The notes under the pieces were generated by a model that ran no database searches, was not told the DNA's origin, and saw nothing but the letters and a program-made list of their open reading frames with translations. DNA of 64,000 bases from a virus, in the IMG/VR virus record IMGVR_UViG_3300044641_006190, positions 1 through 64,000 of that record; one strand, written 5' to 3'. The first letter of the stretch is position 1, and each line of letters begins with the position of its first letter. The translations under genes and the position numbers were made by a program. Shown here piece after piece: positions 50,175 through 59,057 of the stretch.

Positions 50175-51260
50175 TTAGCGGCGGGCGTTCAACTTGGTCC
50201 ACTCGTCAATCGCCTCGGCAGGAGTTTGCTGCGCAGTACCCATGGCCTTCCATTGCTTCACATTTTCAGCAAGAAGGCGGTTAAGCTCGTTGACACGCGC
50301 AGCAGTTTTGGCGGCTTCCTCTGGGGTCAACGGAGTTCGTGACTGGAAGTCATTTTGACCTTGAGGCTCGTCCGACCATGTGTAGCTCATCAGATTGCCC
50401 TTACCAAGATCACGAGCTTGTTGAAGACGTTGAAGTTCTCGAACTAGATTGCCTCGCTGTTCTCCCAGTAGTTTCAGCTCCTTGGACGGCAACCCCTGCA
50501 CGCCGTATTCGGCTTCCATCTGTGAAAGCCGTTCTTTCTCTTGGGGAGATAGCGGGACTTTGGTTGGGGTCGGGGCTGGAGTTTGGGTTGCCGCTGGGGA
50601 CGGGGATTCCGCCGTATCAAAAGGGTTACTGTACGGAATGTCCGCCAAAGAGACCTGCGGAACATCGGGTCCATAAAACTGATCCATTTGTTCGCGGAAG
50701 GTGGTCGGAGCCGGAGCTGGAGCTGGAGCTGGAGCCTCTGGCGTCCGCTTCGGGCCGTCCTGATAGATCGACTGCTGGAGCAAATCAGACAGGCGTTGAC
50801 GGTCGGCAACAGTTCCTTCGCCGCGATTGATCGCCGCCCGTGCCTCGGTTCCCGTTTCTCCGGCATACGGAGTAGGAGCAGCCAACGGCTTATTGGTGCC
50901 GATCACCCGGCCCTGTTTGTCCACGATGGTCTGGTAGCCGTTGTCGGAAGTCACCATCTGCGAACCGCCAGGGAGCTGACGTTGGGAGCCGATGAGTTTG
51001 GCATTTTGCTCCACCCATTGCTTCTCCGCATCGTTCATGAATCCGTCTGCGGCGGAGCGTTCTCCGGTCATCCATTGCTGCTTGCGGGCGTCGAGAACTG
51101 CCTGCTGTCCTTCCCGAGCCGCGAGGCGGCGGCGGGCTTCGGCAAGAATCTCGGCTTGGTAGGCTTGATTGGCTCCGGGTGAATTGATCGGAGTGTTGCC
51201 ACCCGTCATGATGGCAAAGTTCAAGGACTGCTCTGGGGTGAATACTTGGGGAGTGGCCAT
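50175..51260 (-). CDS. Virion-associated protein with Pro/Ala linker
   Basis: 361 residues starting MATPQVFTPEQSLNFAIMTG. It has an N-terminal helical part (YQAEILAEARRRLAAREGQQ), a centre with TSDNGYQTIVDKQGRVIGTN, an alternating Ala-Pro linker (PEAPAPAPAPAPTTF) and a helical C-terminus (LLGEQRGNLVRELQRLQQA). Grouping with neighbours suggests a minor structural or ejection protein. The family is unknown. Confidence 0.55.
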   Translation of the reverse strand: MATPQVFTPEQSLNFAIMTGGNTPINSPGANQAYQAEILAEARRRLAAREGQQAVLDARKQQWMTGERSAADGFMNDAEKQWVEQNAKLIGSQRQLPGGSQMVTSDNGYQTIVDKQGRVIGTNKPLAAPTPYAGETGTEARAAINRGEGTVADRQRLSDLLQQSIYQDGPKRTPEAPAPAPAPAPTTFREQMDQFYGPDVPQVSLADIPYSNPFDTAESPSPAATQTPAPTPTKVPLSPQEKERLSQMEAEYGVQGLPSKELKLLGEQRGNLVRELQRLQQARDLGKGNLMSYTWSDEPQGQNDFQSRTPLTPEEAAKTAARVNELNRLLAENVKQWKAMGTAQQTPAEAIDEWTKLNARR

Positions 51261-51263
51261 AAA

Positions 51264-52001
51264 TTAGAAGGTGAGAGGTCCAGCCCCGAGATTGAGAGGT
51301 CCAGCTCCAACATTGAGGGGGTTCAACGGGTTTTTCTTGGCAGTCCCCGTGGCTTGCGACTGCGACATGTTGAAGGTGGCAGGGATATTCATGGGGGATG
51401 CCGCGAGGTTGATCGGTGGCGTTGTTCCTGGAACTCCAAGCCCCATGGGATTCAGGACATTCGGCTTGGGAGAGTCGCTCTGCCCTTGGACTGTGCCCGG
51501 AACTCCTTGCGTCATGGCGTTGAACGCCTGCTTGCCCTGCTCCGTCGGAGACAGAACTGTCGGAGCGGGCGCGGTGGGAGGAGGTGCGGAAGGGGACGCA
51601 GGCGCGGTCGCCAAATTCTGAGATTCCTGCTCCTTCTGCTGGTCTTTACCCATGAACTTGTTGTAGATTTCGTCCATCTGGGACATGCCTTTTTTCTCCG
51701 CCTCCAAACGAGCGCGATAGACATCGCCAGACAACTGCGCATTGGCGAGACTCGCCTGCTGACCGGCCATAGCTGCCCCAAATTTGGCTGCTTCGACTTG
51801 CCCCGGACGTGCGGTGCCTCGGGAGATCATGCCCACAAGTCGTCCTGGATCGGTGGTGCTGCGGCCCACAGGAGTCGCGGCACGGTTGGCCAAACTGTTG
51901 GCCCCGAACGGCTGCTGTTGGAGCTGCTGAAACTGAGAGGGCTGGGATTTGTCCCACGGGTTTGAGGCGTATGACCGATTGAATTGCGAAGGAGTAGCCA
52001 T
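51264..52001 (-). CDS. Virion-associated protein with Asn/Pro/Gly-rich tail
   Basis: 245 residues from ATG 52001 (MATPSQFNRSYASNPWDKSQ). The middle (FGAAMAGQQASLANAQLSGD, VYRARLEAEKKGMSQMDEIY) is helical. The last 60 residues are low complexity with repeated motifs (LNPMGLGVPG, NPLNPLNVGAGPLNLGAGPL). It overlaps the neighbouring gene region only slightly; the longer upstream reading is excluded because it lies inside the tail-adaptor gene. A minor virion or ejection protein is the best guess. Confidence 0.5.
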   Translation of the reverse strand: MATPSQFNRSYASNPWDKSQPSQFQQLQQQPFGANSLANRAATPVGRSTTDPGRLVGMISRGTARPGQVEAAKFGAAMAGQQASLANAQLSGDVYRARLEAEKKGMSQMDEIYNKFMGKDQQKEQESQNLATAPASPSAPPPTAPAPTVLSPTEQGKQAFNAMTQGVPGTVQGQSDSPKPNVLNPMGLGVPGTTPPINLAASPMNIPATFNMSQSQATGTAKKNPLNPLNVGAGPLNLGAGPLTF

Positions 52002-52009
52002 GGAAAAAG

Positions 52010-52957
52010 TCAACGGGTGGTAGGTATCGCACGGAGGCCAGCCGCAGCAAACGAGCCATTGAACACATGTCGCGCCATTCCACGGGTCTCTTTCAACTGC
52101 TGATTGAGGAGGGAGTAGCACCGTCCCCAATAAGCGTCGGCAGAGGCCGGATCGTTGGCGTCCTCATAAACTAGAGCCAAAATTCCCATCTTCAAGGCTC
52201 CAATATTGGCTGGAACCACCGGCTCGTCCTCCAGGACAAGCGGAAGATACTTGAGCTTGCACAGCCCGGTCACGACTTTGGTCGTGTTGGCGAGGCGGTA
52301 GCGGCGGTATTGCGGACGTGTTTCGCCGGGGGCGTATTCCGCCAGCAGGGTCTCATCATCGCCGTTGACCACATAAAGCTGCACGACGCCTTTCGTCACA
52401 GGTTTGACGACGGACGTGACCCGGAAAAAGCTCTGCGCGGTGTCCACCGGAGTCTCGGCCAGCTCAACTTCCTCGCCGAGGGAGCCTTCGTTGTAAACGT
52501 CGCTGCCATACTCGTCAGAGTGGCCGAACACACGGAGCGTGATCTCCGCGTCCTCCGGGTCAAGAATCTTCCAACGGAGCACCCCGGCGGTGGTCGGGTC
52601 GATGGTAGTGGCAAAATTGTCGCCGAGGTCGATGGCGCTGCCGATGTCCGGGAGCGGAGAGGGAATGGAGCCCGGGCCGGAGACGAGATACTCATACCAA
52701 CGGGACTGGATGCCCTGGACGCCGTGGTTGACATGCAGACCAAGCAGAGACTCGGCATCACGCGGCAGCGAAATGTAGTCCCGGTCGCCCATGTTGAAGT
52801 TGACCTTGAAAGTCATGCCTTTCCACTTGCCGGAATTGATCACGCGCTCGCGCACCTGATTGAGGTAGGACAGGAATTTCTCGGAATTGACATCCTCCGG
52901 GGTAACGTAGGAATACAAATTGGTCCGGGCGTCGGCGACGATCAGGTTCGAGGTCAT
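52010..52957 (-). CDS. Tail tubular protein A / head-tail adaptor (T7 gp11-like)
   Basis: 315 residues. SEKFLSYLNQVRERVINSGK and WKGMTFKVNFNMGDRDYISL at the N-terminus, a beta-rich centre with RYRLANTTKVVTGLCKLKYL and the end GALKMGILALVYEDAND, YWGRCYSLLNQQLKETRGMA resemble the adaptor that sits under podoviral portals. The length is larger than T7 gp11, with inserted beta domains. Its place among the virion genes supports a connector role. Confidence 0.65.
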   Translation of the reverse strand: MTSNLIVADARTNLYSYVTPEDVNSEKFLSYLNQVRERVINSGKWKGMTFKVNFNMGDRDYISLPRDAESLLGLHVNHGVQGIQSRWYEYLVSGPGSIPSPLPDIGSAIDLGDNFATTIDPTTAGVLRWKILDPEDAEITLRVFGHSDEYGSDVYNEGSLGEEVELAETPVDTAQSFFRVTSVVKPVTKGVVQLYVVNGDDETLLAEYAPGETRPQYRRYRLANTTKVVTGLCKLKYLPLVLEDEPVVPANIGALKMGILALVYEDANDPASADAYWGRCYSLLNQQLKETRGMARHVFNGSFAAAGLRAIPTTR

Positions 52958-52986
52958 GGAAAACCATAAGCCTCATCCTCCTAAGC

Positions 52987-53784
52987 TCAAGGGGGAGGAT
53001 AGGAGCCAGCCAGATAGCCGGAAGTGCCTGACATATCCCCGGCGCTCGTGTTGCCAAAATTGAAGACTTTGGAGTAGATTGCCCACTGGGAAAAACAGGC
53101 GACCTCTTTGCCGTTTCCGCCGTTGGTTACCATTTCCCGTGCCCCCTCATTTTTCACAAGGTCTTCGGCAAGGATGGCGGCATTTTCTGACTCGGTTGGG
53201 TTTCCCCAAAGACGCAGCTCGGAGGCTTGGCCCCCATCGGTGCCTTGGAACCGCTCGATCAAGAAATAGAGGGTGTAAGTTCCTGGGTCGTACAAGAACC
53301 CTCCTCCCGCCGGAGAAGGATAAACGGATTCTGGGATTTCCTCGGGGGAGAAAAGTTCAAAGGACGCGGGACCAGGAGTAATCGACTGCCGTTCAACGTA
53401 GGAACCGCCGGTGTAGGAATTGACACTGAAAGTCTGCCTTAGGTAGAGGAGCCGTTCTTGATTTTTTGGGATAAACAAGAAGGGGCGCGGAGAAGAGTAG
53501 CAGCCTTCTCCGTCGATCGTAGAGGACGGATCAAGAGGCAGCACGAACAGATTTGAGCCGCCTTCCCCTCCTTGTGAATAGTAGGGGAGCGGGGGAAACC
53601 ACGGCGCGACCTGTTCGTCAGCCGAGGGCGTTATGGGTTCTGCAAAGGAGCCAACTACCGTGAACGGAAATCCTGGAACCACTTTTGTTGTCGGACTTCC
53701 CGGTTTGAACTCGATCTGCTTGATGGCCTCAGAGACCAGCCCGCCAACTTTACTGATGATTACGTCTGCGCCTTCGGAGGTCAT
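52987..53784 (-). CDS. Structural protein, probable tail or fibre-associated
   Basis: 265 residues starting MTSEGADVIISKVGGLVSEA. It is beta-rich and aromatic (VPGFPFTVVGSFAEP, PSPAGGGFLYDPGTYTLYFL). It occurs between the adaptor and the Ig-fibre genes and overlaps the next gene by four bases. No homologous family is recognised; a tail or baseplate-like component is inferred. Confidence 0.5.
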   Translation of the reverse strand: MTSEGADVIISKVGGLVSEAIKQIEFKPGSPTTKVVPGFPFTVVGSFAEPITPSADEQVAPWFPPLPYYSQGGEGGSNLFVLPLDPSSTIDGEGCYSSPRPFLFIPKNQERLLYLRQTFSVNSYTGGSYVERQSITPGPASFELFSPEEIPESVYPSPAGGGFLYDPGTYTLYFLIERFQGTDGGQASELRLWGNPTESENAAILAEDLVKNEGAREMVTNGGNGKEVACFSQWAIYSKVFNFGNTSAGDMSGTSGYLAGSYPPP

Positions 53785-54485
53785 GGATTGATGGCGGTTG
53801 CGATTCGGGTAAAGGGAGCGGCAGTCACCGACGACAGGCCCGCTCCGGTTAGAGAGTCAGTGAAGGAAGTTACTTTAATCGGGAAATAAACATACCCCGG
53901 GATAGCTTTCCCCTCTTCGGTGTAAACACCAATCAAAGTGTAGGATTTGCTCACGGAATTAGTGATCGAAACTTCCGAGATGTCCGTCGCGTCAACCGGC
54001 CAGACAACCTCCCCGGGAGATCGGGGGTAAGGGTCATCCAAACCCTGCTGGAAGATTTGATTGGAGACTAAATCCGCCCGGATTTCCCATGTTCCTCCTC
54101 CAAGATCATGCTTGTAAAGCGACCAAACTTTCTCCAGAAAGACCGCTCCGCCGTTCGTTTGCCGGATCAACGATGGTCTGTTCTCGGAAAAAAGGGATCG
54201 ACCCTGCAACTCCGGCTCAAGAAACACTCCGTCGTTTTGGCGGGAGCCGTCATAGCTGTCGGTGACGAACGGAACGATAAACACCCGGTCATTCATCACC
54301 TGCAACTGACCGGCATATTTCCACTCGTAGGTGGTGCCGGTGCCAAGCAAGCCTTGTTGCGGCTGAACCGTGATGTATTCGCCGACACGTTTTACCTGCG
54401 GTCCCGAAGGAGCGTCCATGATCTGCGCAACGCGCTGGTCAATCAGCTCGGATGCTTTCGCCAAAAGTCTTTCCTCCATGCTCAT
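53781..54485 (-). CDS. Structural protein upstream of tail-adaptor genes
   Basis: 234 residues starting MSMEERLLAKASELIDQRVA. A short helical N-terminus is followed by a beta-rich body (TTYEWKYAGQLQVMNDRVFI, VSKSYTLIGVYTEEGKAIPG). Both ends overlap neighbouring genes by four bases. It is probably a virion protein with an N-terminal oligomerisation helix. Confidence 0.5.
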   Translation of the reverse strand: MSMEERLLAKASELIDQRVAQIMDAPSGPQVKRVGEYITVQPQQGLLGTGTTYEWKYAGQLQVMNDRVFIVPFVTDSYDGSRQNDGVFLEPELQGRSLFSENRPSLIRQTNGGAVFLEKVWSLYKHDLGGGTWEIRADLVSNQIFQQGLDDPYPRSPGEVVWPVDATDISEVSITNSVSKSYTLIGVYTEEGKAIPGYVYFPIKVTSFTDSLTGAGLSSVTAAPFTRIATAINP

Positions 54486-54673
54486 GCTAGAAACTCTCCA
54501 TTGTTTACCCGGACGCTGCCGTCAGACACAAACGAGAACGTATCGAACACCATGTTGATCTGCGTCTCAAGCAGATGCCACAGGGCGGCCTCCTGCGCCT
54601 CCTCGCCCAACGAACCGTCGAGCGCGGCGACATCAGGGTCAGGTGAGGATGATGGTGACGTTGACTGATCCAC
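54482..54673 (-). CDS. 63-residue small protein in the tail module
   Basis: MDQSTSPSSSPDPDVAALDG is followed by a helical part (GEEAQEAALWHLLETQINMV) and SFVSDGSVRVNNGEFLA. It overlaps the end of the fibre gene by 35 bases and the next gene by four. It may be a chaperone or a small virion protein; the family is unknown. Confidence 0.5.
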   Translation of the reverse strand: MDQSTSPSSSPDPDVAALDGSLGEEAQEAALWHLLETQINMVFDTFSFVSDGSVRVNNGEFLA

Positions 54674-56921
54674 GGTCTCCGGCGTCGTTGTATGCGGTGA
54701 ATTGAAGGACCCAAGTCCCGATGTTCTGCGAGTGGTTGCCTGCGGACCCGGAGATTACCCCGGTGTCCGTGTCGAACACAAGTCCGGTCTCCGCAAGGAA
54801 GAAGTTAGGATTAATTGGGTGGGCAGGTCTCGATACTGTGCCGTCGTATGTCCAATACGTTGGGGAGTTGGACGCGGCGATTGTGATGTCGGCAATCGGG
54901 GCCGCGTTGTGTGCCCTCGAAAAACTCTGCGCGGCCGTGATGGTCGGCTTGGCCGTGTAGTTGATCGTGATCGGAACCGCGCCACGGTTGCCAGCGGCGT
55001 TGCCTGCCGTGATGTTGAGCACCCAGACGCGGCTGAGAAGATCGGTGCCGGAAGCGCCCCCCGAAATAAGGCCGGTGGAGGCGTTGAACGACAGCCCAGT
55101 CTGGATCGTGAAGAACGGGCTTCCGGCGTCCGGGGTGCTGGACACCGTGCTCTGGCTCCAAGTCGTTGGCGAATTGGTGGCAACTGGCTGGAAGGAAATC
55201 CCAAGCTCTCCTTCCTCGAAGGAGAACACCTGCGACGGAGACACAGTGGGCTTGGCGGCGTAGTTGAGGGTCAAGGTTTGCTCGACCGAGCCCGCGTCGT
55301 TGGCCACGGTCACCGTTGCGAGAATCGTCTCGCTCAGGTCTGGTGTCGGCGTGCCGGAAACAACCCCTGTGGTGGCGTTGATGCTGACCCCGGCCGGGAG
55401 CCCGTCAGCAGAGAATGTCAGCGATCCACCGGTGGCGTTGTAGTCGATGGCGCTCATCGCCGCGTCCTCAAGGATGGTGGCGGAGAAAGGCCCGTTCGAG
55501 AATACCGGAACCGCCAGGATGGTGGACATCTCCAAGACATTGGAAGTCAGAGCCCCGACCACCACTTTGATGTCATAGGCCGTCCCTGCTGTGAGGCCGG
55601 TGAACGTGTAGTCGTTGCCGGTCAGTCCCGTTGCTGTGGGGCTGCCCCACGATCCACCGTGCGCCCGGATGTAAACACTGGCGGTGCCGGAGGCCCCCGT
55701 GACCCAGGTAACGTGTGCGGTAGTGGCGGTGACCTCCAAAACCGAGGCCAAAAGGATCAGGGAGAGATCGGTGTAGTAGGGGTTGTAGATACGGATGCGG
55801 CGAGAGAAGTACCCGCCAAAACTAGGCCGGATGTCGAGCTTGCTGTCGATGTATTGAGGCCAGTCCGCCGGATAGGTCGGCGAGATGTATTGCCGGTAAT
55901 CGTACCATTTATAGACCGGATGGTTCGTGCCTGAGTTCTCGAAAATCTCGAACCCTTGATGGAGAGTGGGGGGAATAGACACTTGAAGCAACGCCCCGTC
56001 CCAAGTGATCGGGGCGGGGATCATCACCTGTCCAACGGTAGTCACGTTCGGAACGGTCTTCGTCCATTGCTCATAGACGATGCCCACACAGGGACCATCA
56101 TACGCCTGTCGCAGGTAGTTTGGCATGGTGATGGCCTTGCCGTAGCCTCCCTCCTGTAAAGGCGGACGAAACTGGCTGAACGGATTGGAGGCATTCAACA
56201 CCGCAGGCCATGAATAGTTGACGATGATCGGGTATGGATCGCGGGTAGCCACTCCGCCCGATGCCGCACCGGCCAGTCCTTGCGCCTGCTTGACGGTTTT
56301 GATAGACCAAAGCGAGTTGACCGGCTGCACTTCCGCATACTCGCCCGAGTTGTCGATCTGTTGGCCTGGGGTTCCTGCGGGAACTTTTTCTTTGGAGTAG
56401 GTGTAGAGATTTCCGGTGTCCGGGTCGAACTCCTGCCCGGACAGGATCGCAGTCACGTCCTCCCACACCACCTGGACAACCACATAAAGGTTGTCGAGCT
56501 TGGCGATGTCCGACCTCGATTGCGTGGTGGCAACGATCTGGTAGTCGTCCGTGTCGATAAATTCCGGTGCCGTGTAAACGACGCCGCCCGCCGCGTACTC
56601 GTCACGGGGGATCAAGAAGGTCTGCTTGACTGTCGGGCGCTCCGCCGAGTCGTCGATTTCCCAGTTGTAGAGGTGCTGGTTTTCGCGGTCGGCCACATAG
56701 ACCCACCGCTGAACTCCCTTGTCCCCGGGCTCGGCCCAGCAAAACTTGTGGTTCGGCCATTTGGCGGAGTTCGGATGGGGCGTCCCAAACTCCGGGTGAG
56801 TCGCATTGACCGCGACTTTGGTGTCCACGGTTTCAGAAACCAGCAAATCCCCGATCAGCGGGGTCACCGGCAGTTTTTGAACCGGTGTTGGGATCGGTGC
56901 GATGGGAAGTGGTGACGGCAT
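54639..56921 (-). CDS. Tail fibre/tubular protein with Fn3 and Ig-like repeats
   Basis: 760 residues from MPSPLPIAPIPTPVQKLPVT, six bases after the dNMP kinase stop. Residues 1-400 form a large beta domain rich in Tyr and Trp. Residues about 425-490 look like fibronectin type III (VLEVTATTAHVTWVTGASGT, YTFTGLTAGTAYDIKVVVG). Three putative Ig (cadherin-like) repeats follow with LPAGVSINATTGVVSGTPTP, LSFNASTGLISGGASGT and LVFDTDTGVISGSAGNH. Such modules are used for carbohydrate or envelope contact. The stop lies inside the 63-residue gene. Confidence 0.75.
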   Translation of the reverse strand: MPSPLPIAPIPTPVQKLPVTPLIGDLLVSETVDTKVAVNATHPEFGTPHPNSAKWPNHKFCWAEPGDKGVQRWVYVADRENQHLYNWEIDDSAERPTVKQTFLIPRDEYAAGGVVYTAPEFIDTDDYQIVATTQSRSDIAKLDNLYVVVQVVWEDVTAILSGQEFDPDTGNLYTYSKEKVPAGTPGQQIDNSGEYAEVQPVNSLWSIKTVKQAQGLAGAASGGVATRDPYPIIVNYSWPAVLNASNPFSQFRPPLQEGGYGKAITMPNYLRQAYDGPCVGIVYEQWTKTVPNVTTVGQVMIPAPITWDGALLQVSIPPTLHQGFEIFENSGTNHPVYKWYDYRQYISPTYPADWPQYIDSKLDIRPSFGGYFSRRIRIYNPYYTDLSLILLASVLEVTATTAHVTWVTGASGTASVYIRAHGGSWGSPTATGLTGNDYTFTGLTAGTAYDIKVVVGALTSNVLEMSTILAVPVFSNGPFSATILEDAAMSAIDYNATGGSLTFSADGLPAGVSINATTGVVSGTPTPDLSETILATVTVANDAGSVEQTLTLNYAAKPTVSPSQVFSFEEGELGISFQPVATNSPTTWSQSTVSSTPDAGSPFFTIQTGLSFNASTGLISGGASGTDLLSRVWVLNITAGNAAGNRGAVPITINYTAKPTITAAQSFSRAHNAAPIADITIAASNSPTYWTYDGTVSRPAHPINPNFFLAETGLVFDTDTGVISGSAGNHSQNIGTWVLQFTAYNDAGDRGSVNVTIILT

Positions 56922-56926
56922 GCTGG

Positions 56927-57445
56927 CTAGTCTAGCCGGATACCCATCCGCAAGCAAGTCTCCTTGAGCTTGGTCCGGAGGTCGTCCACGGTTCCGTCAT
57001 TGAGGATCGAGGCATCCAAAACCAGCGGACTCACCCCTGCTTCGGATGCGTGCTCCATCTGCTCAAGGTTGGGACGCCCGATCTCGATAACGACACCTCC
57101 GAGCCGGTGGATAAGCTCCGCCTCATTATCAAAGCGGACATCATCACACACCACGTTGCCGCCTGCCCTGGTGATCGAGACCATCTGGCGGCGGGCCGCC
57201 CGGAGCCAGATGTCCGTGCCGACCATATTGCGGCCCCAGTCAGTCCCAAGGCTCTGGTAGCATTCCCGAACCGACTTGCCGCAAAGCTCGGGCGGTCGGG
57301 CATTCTTGTCAGTCTCATCGGTGAGAACCGCCAGCATCCGCTTCAACGGGGCTGCGAAGCTGCTTTTTGTCCATCCAGAGTTGGTGAGAATCTCTGCGGC
57401 GGTAGTTTTACCCGCTTGGGCCAGTCCGGTGAATGCGATAATCAT
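56927..57445 (-). CDS. Deoxynucleoside monophosphate kinase-like protein
   Basis: 172 residues. A P-loop opens the protein (IIAFTGLAQAGKTTAAEIL), and CGKSVRECYQSLGTDWGRNM plus DIWLRAARRQM match T4 gp1-type dNMP kinases. NVVCDDVRFDNEAELIHRLG provides the nucleotide lid/Walker B region. It would phosphorylate dNMPs to supply replication. Its place in the late tail block rather than with the replication genes is odd and may reflect gene transfer. It overlaps the upstream gene by four bases. Confidence 0.82.
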   Translation of the reverse strand: MIIAFTGLAQAGKTTAAEILTNSGWTKSSFAAPLKRMLAVLTDETDKNARPPELCGKSVRECYQSLGTDWGRNMVGTDIWLRAARRQMVSITRAGGNVVCDDVRFDNEAELIHRLGGVVIEIGRPNLEQMEHASEAGVSPLVLDASILNDGTVDDLRTKLKETCLRMGIRLD

Positions 57446-57642
57446 GAGGGGCAGGTGGTTTGACGTTTCTCAGGCAGGGCGAGGCGTTTCGGTCGGCGCT
57501 TTCGGTAGCGAAAAGTGGCAGGGAGTTTGATGCAGCGCAACAAAGATGCGCTGAGAAAAGTCACAGGTTTCTCAAACGACACGCTTTGCTCAAGGCAGTA
57601 GCGAGTTGCGGCATCAACCATGATGGAGGGGCGGAGAGTCAT
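57442..57642 (-). CDS. Small basic unknown protein
   Basis: 66 residues (MTLRPSIMVDAATRYCLEQS onwards) with a basic C-terminal stretch (CIKLPATFRYRKRRPKRLA). The ATGA overlap with the kinase gene supports translation. The function is unknown. Confidence 0.45.
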   Translation of the reverse strand: MTLRPSIMVDAATRYCLEQSVSFEKPVTFLSASLLRCIKLPATFRYRKRRPKRLALPEKRQTTCPS

Positions 57643-57643
57643 A

Positions 57644-57958
57644 CTACCAAAGGTTAAGAGTTAGTCCGAGTGCTTCGGCGCGTTGGGTTGCGGTTGCTTG
57701 CAGTGCATCACTAACTGTAAAACCTCTATAACCATGCACAGGGTCAATGATTAAAGCCAAATGATCGCAAAACTTGTCTCTAAGATTCCATTCTTTAGAC
57801 CATGTTTGTTGCTCCAACTCATGCACCGCGTTGAGATCGTTGAAGTAGTCGGGTGGTGGAGCATAATAACCGTGCGGAGATAACCAGCCTAAACCACGTT
57901 TGTCAGGTTTCCACCTAGCAGCCTCCGCTAGCTTGATTCGTTTTTCTTCTTGTGTCAT
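57644..57958 (-). CDS. Phage ABA-sandwich-like small protein
   Basis: 104 residues from MTQEEKRIKLAEAARWKPDK (an ATG at 57979 would add seven residues). GWLSPHGYYAPPPDYFNDLN followed by AVHELEQQTWSKEWNL, and GFTVSDALQATATQRAEALG at the end, match the pattern of the phage ABA sandwich domain (PDYxxDLNAVHELE). The family is common in phages without a known activity. A gap of about 50 bases separates it from the glycosyltransferase stop. Confidence 0.65.
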   Translation of the reverse strand: MTQEEKRIKLAEAARWKPDKRGLGWLSPHGYYAPPPDYFNDLNAVHELEQQTWSKEWNLRDKFCDHLALIIDPVHGYRGFTVSDALQATATQRAEALGLTLNLW

Positions 57959-58008
57959 AGTGGTTGGTCGTCTATCCATACTACCACATAAACAGCTAAT
58001 TAATGCTG

Positions 58009-58869
58009 TCAACCGTCTTCCTGGCGGCTCTTGAAGTAGGCGGCAACCTCCTGGACGATCTCCGCCGGAGCTTGTGCTGACCACGCCAGCAACTTGTTGG
58101 GGGCGATCTCGATGTCTTTGGTGACATCCACCCTGGCCACTCGCAGACAACGACCGGCATAATCCCTGTCCTCCATGCTCCCGTGCCATTCGTGGATGAT
58201 CTTGCCGGGGATGTATCCGGTGGAGATTCCTTTGAAGTTCGATGCCCATTGATCGAACAGCGACCTGTCGGCCCCGAGATGGTTTTCCACCGACCTCCAC
58301 ATCGGCAGGTTGAGCATGGCCAGCGCCATAACGGTGTCCCCTCCCCCGGAGAGCGTGCGAGGAAACAGCCCACCGGCCTTGTCCCAGAGCGGCTTGCGCA
58401 TAGCCCAGGCAAACCCTGGATGCGACTGCCATCGGTGGTCGAGACCTGCCATTGCCGAGCCTTGACGGTTGATCTCAACATCCCCGTCCGGGCCTACCCA
58501 ACAGGCTGTGGTAAAAAGCTGCACGACATCATGCGTCTGGAGCCCCTGCTCCGTGGCCTTCACCCAATCAGGATTGGCGAACCAAATATCCGTGTCCAGC
58601 CATGCGATGTTATCGTACTCCGGCGGCACCATGGATGCCGCGAGGTTTATCGCCGCCTCCTTCTGCCACAACTTCTGTGTTTTTGGGTCGATCACGACGC
58701 GAGACCACTTCGGGTAGTCTTTGGTGGCGGGAGTTTGTCCGGGGAGCAGAAGTTCCACACCAAATACGGGGACTCCATCTCTGCGCATCTGCCGTAGGAA
58801 CCGGAGAAGATTGGCCCGTGGGCGGGTGAACCCGGAAAAATTGAAATAGCAAGAGACCGCTGCAATCAT
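58009..58869 (-). CDS. Glycosyltransferase-like protein
   Basis: 286 residues from ATG 58869 (AAAAGG upstream), chosen because a 59-residue gene ends at 58878. The fold has MIAAVSCYFNFSGFTRPRAN at the start, NIAWLDTDIWFANPDWVKAT (DxD-type metal site), PGFAWAMRKPLWDKAGGLFP and GGGDTVMALAMLNLPMWRSV, resembling galactosyltransferase-type GT-A enzymes (WLDTDxxF, GGxDxxMA). It ends in a variable tail. It probably adds a sugar to host or virion glycan. Neighbouring genes include two more glycosyltransferase-like proteins and a methyltransferase. Confidence 0.75.
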   Translation of the reverse strand: MIAAVSCYFNFSGFTRPRANLLRFLRQMRRDGVPVFGVELLLPGQTPATKDYPKWSRVVIDPKTQKLWQKEAAINLAASMVPPEYDNIAWLDTDIWFANPDWVKATEQGLQTHDVVQLFTTACWVGPDGDVEINRQGSAMAGLDHRWQSHPGFAWAMRKPLWDKAGGLFPRTLSGGGDTVMALAMLNLPMWRSVENHLGADRSLFDQWASNFKGISTGYIPGKIIHEWHGSMEDRDYAGRCLRVARVDVTKDIEIAPNKLLAWSAQAPAEIVQEVAAYFKSRQEDG

Positions 58870-58877
58870 GCCTTTTG

Positions 58878-59057
58878 TTACCGGGAACTCTGGCACATGG
58901 CAAGCAGGTCTTGCTTGACGAGTTCCAAGACTCCAAGGACTTCTGCAATGGTCACATCCGACTCCTGTCCGTAGCGTCGAAGGACGGCATGGATTTCAAC
59001 CCGCAGCGCCTCGCTGCCGGAATGTGAGAAATTTTCCTGATCCAGATTATTGGGCAC
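58878..59057 (-). CDS. 59-residue small protein with GTG start
   Basis: Reading from GTG at 59057-59055 the frame gives NNLDQENFSHSGSEALRVEI, HAVLRRYGQESDVTIAEVLG and VLELVKQDLLAMCQSSR before a stop at 58878-58880. It overlaps the upstream glycosyltransferase gene by 11 bases. The helical GxLELxKxxL motif is seen in many tiny phage proteins. No ATG is available, which makes it easy to miss in annotation. Confidence 0.55.
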   Translation of the reverse strand: MPNNLDQENFSHSGSEALRVEIHAVLRRYGQESDVTIAEVLGVLELVKQDLLAMCQSSR

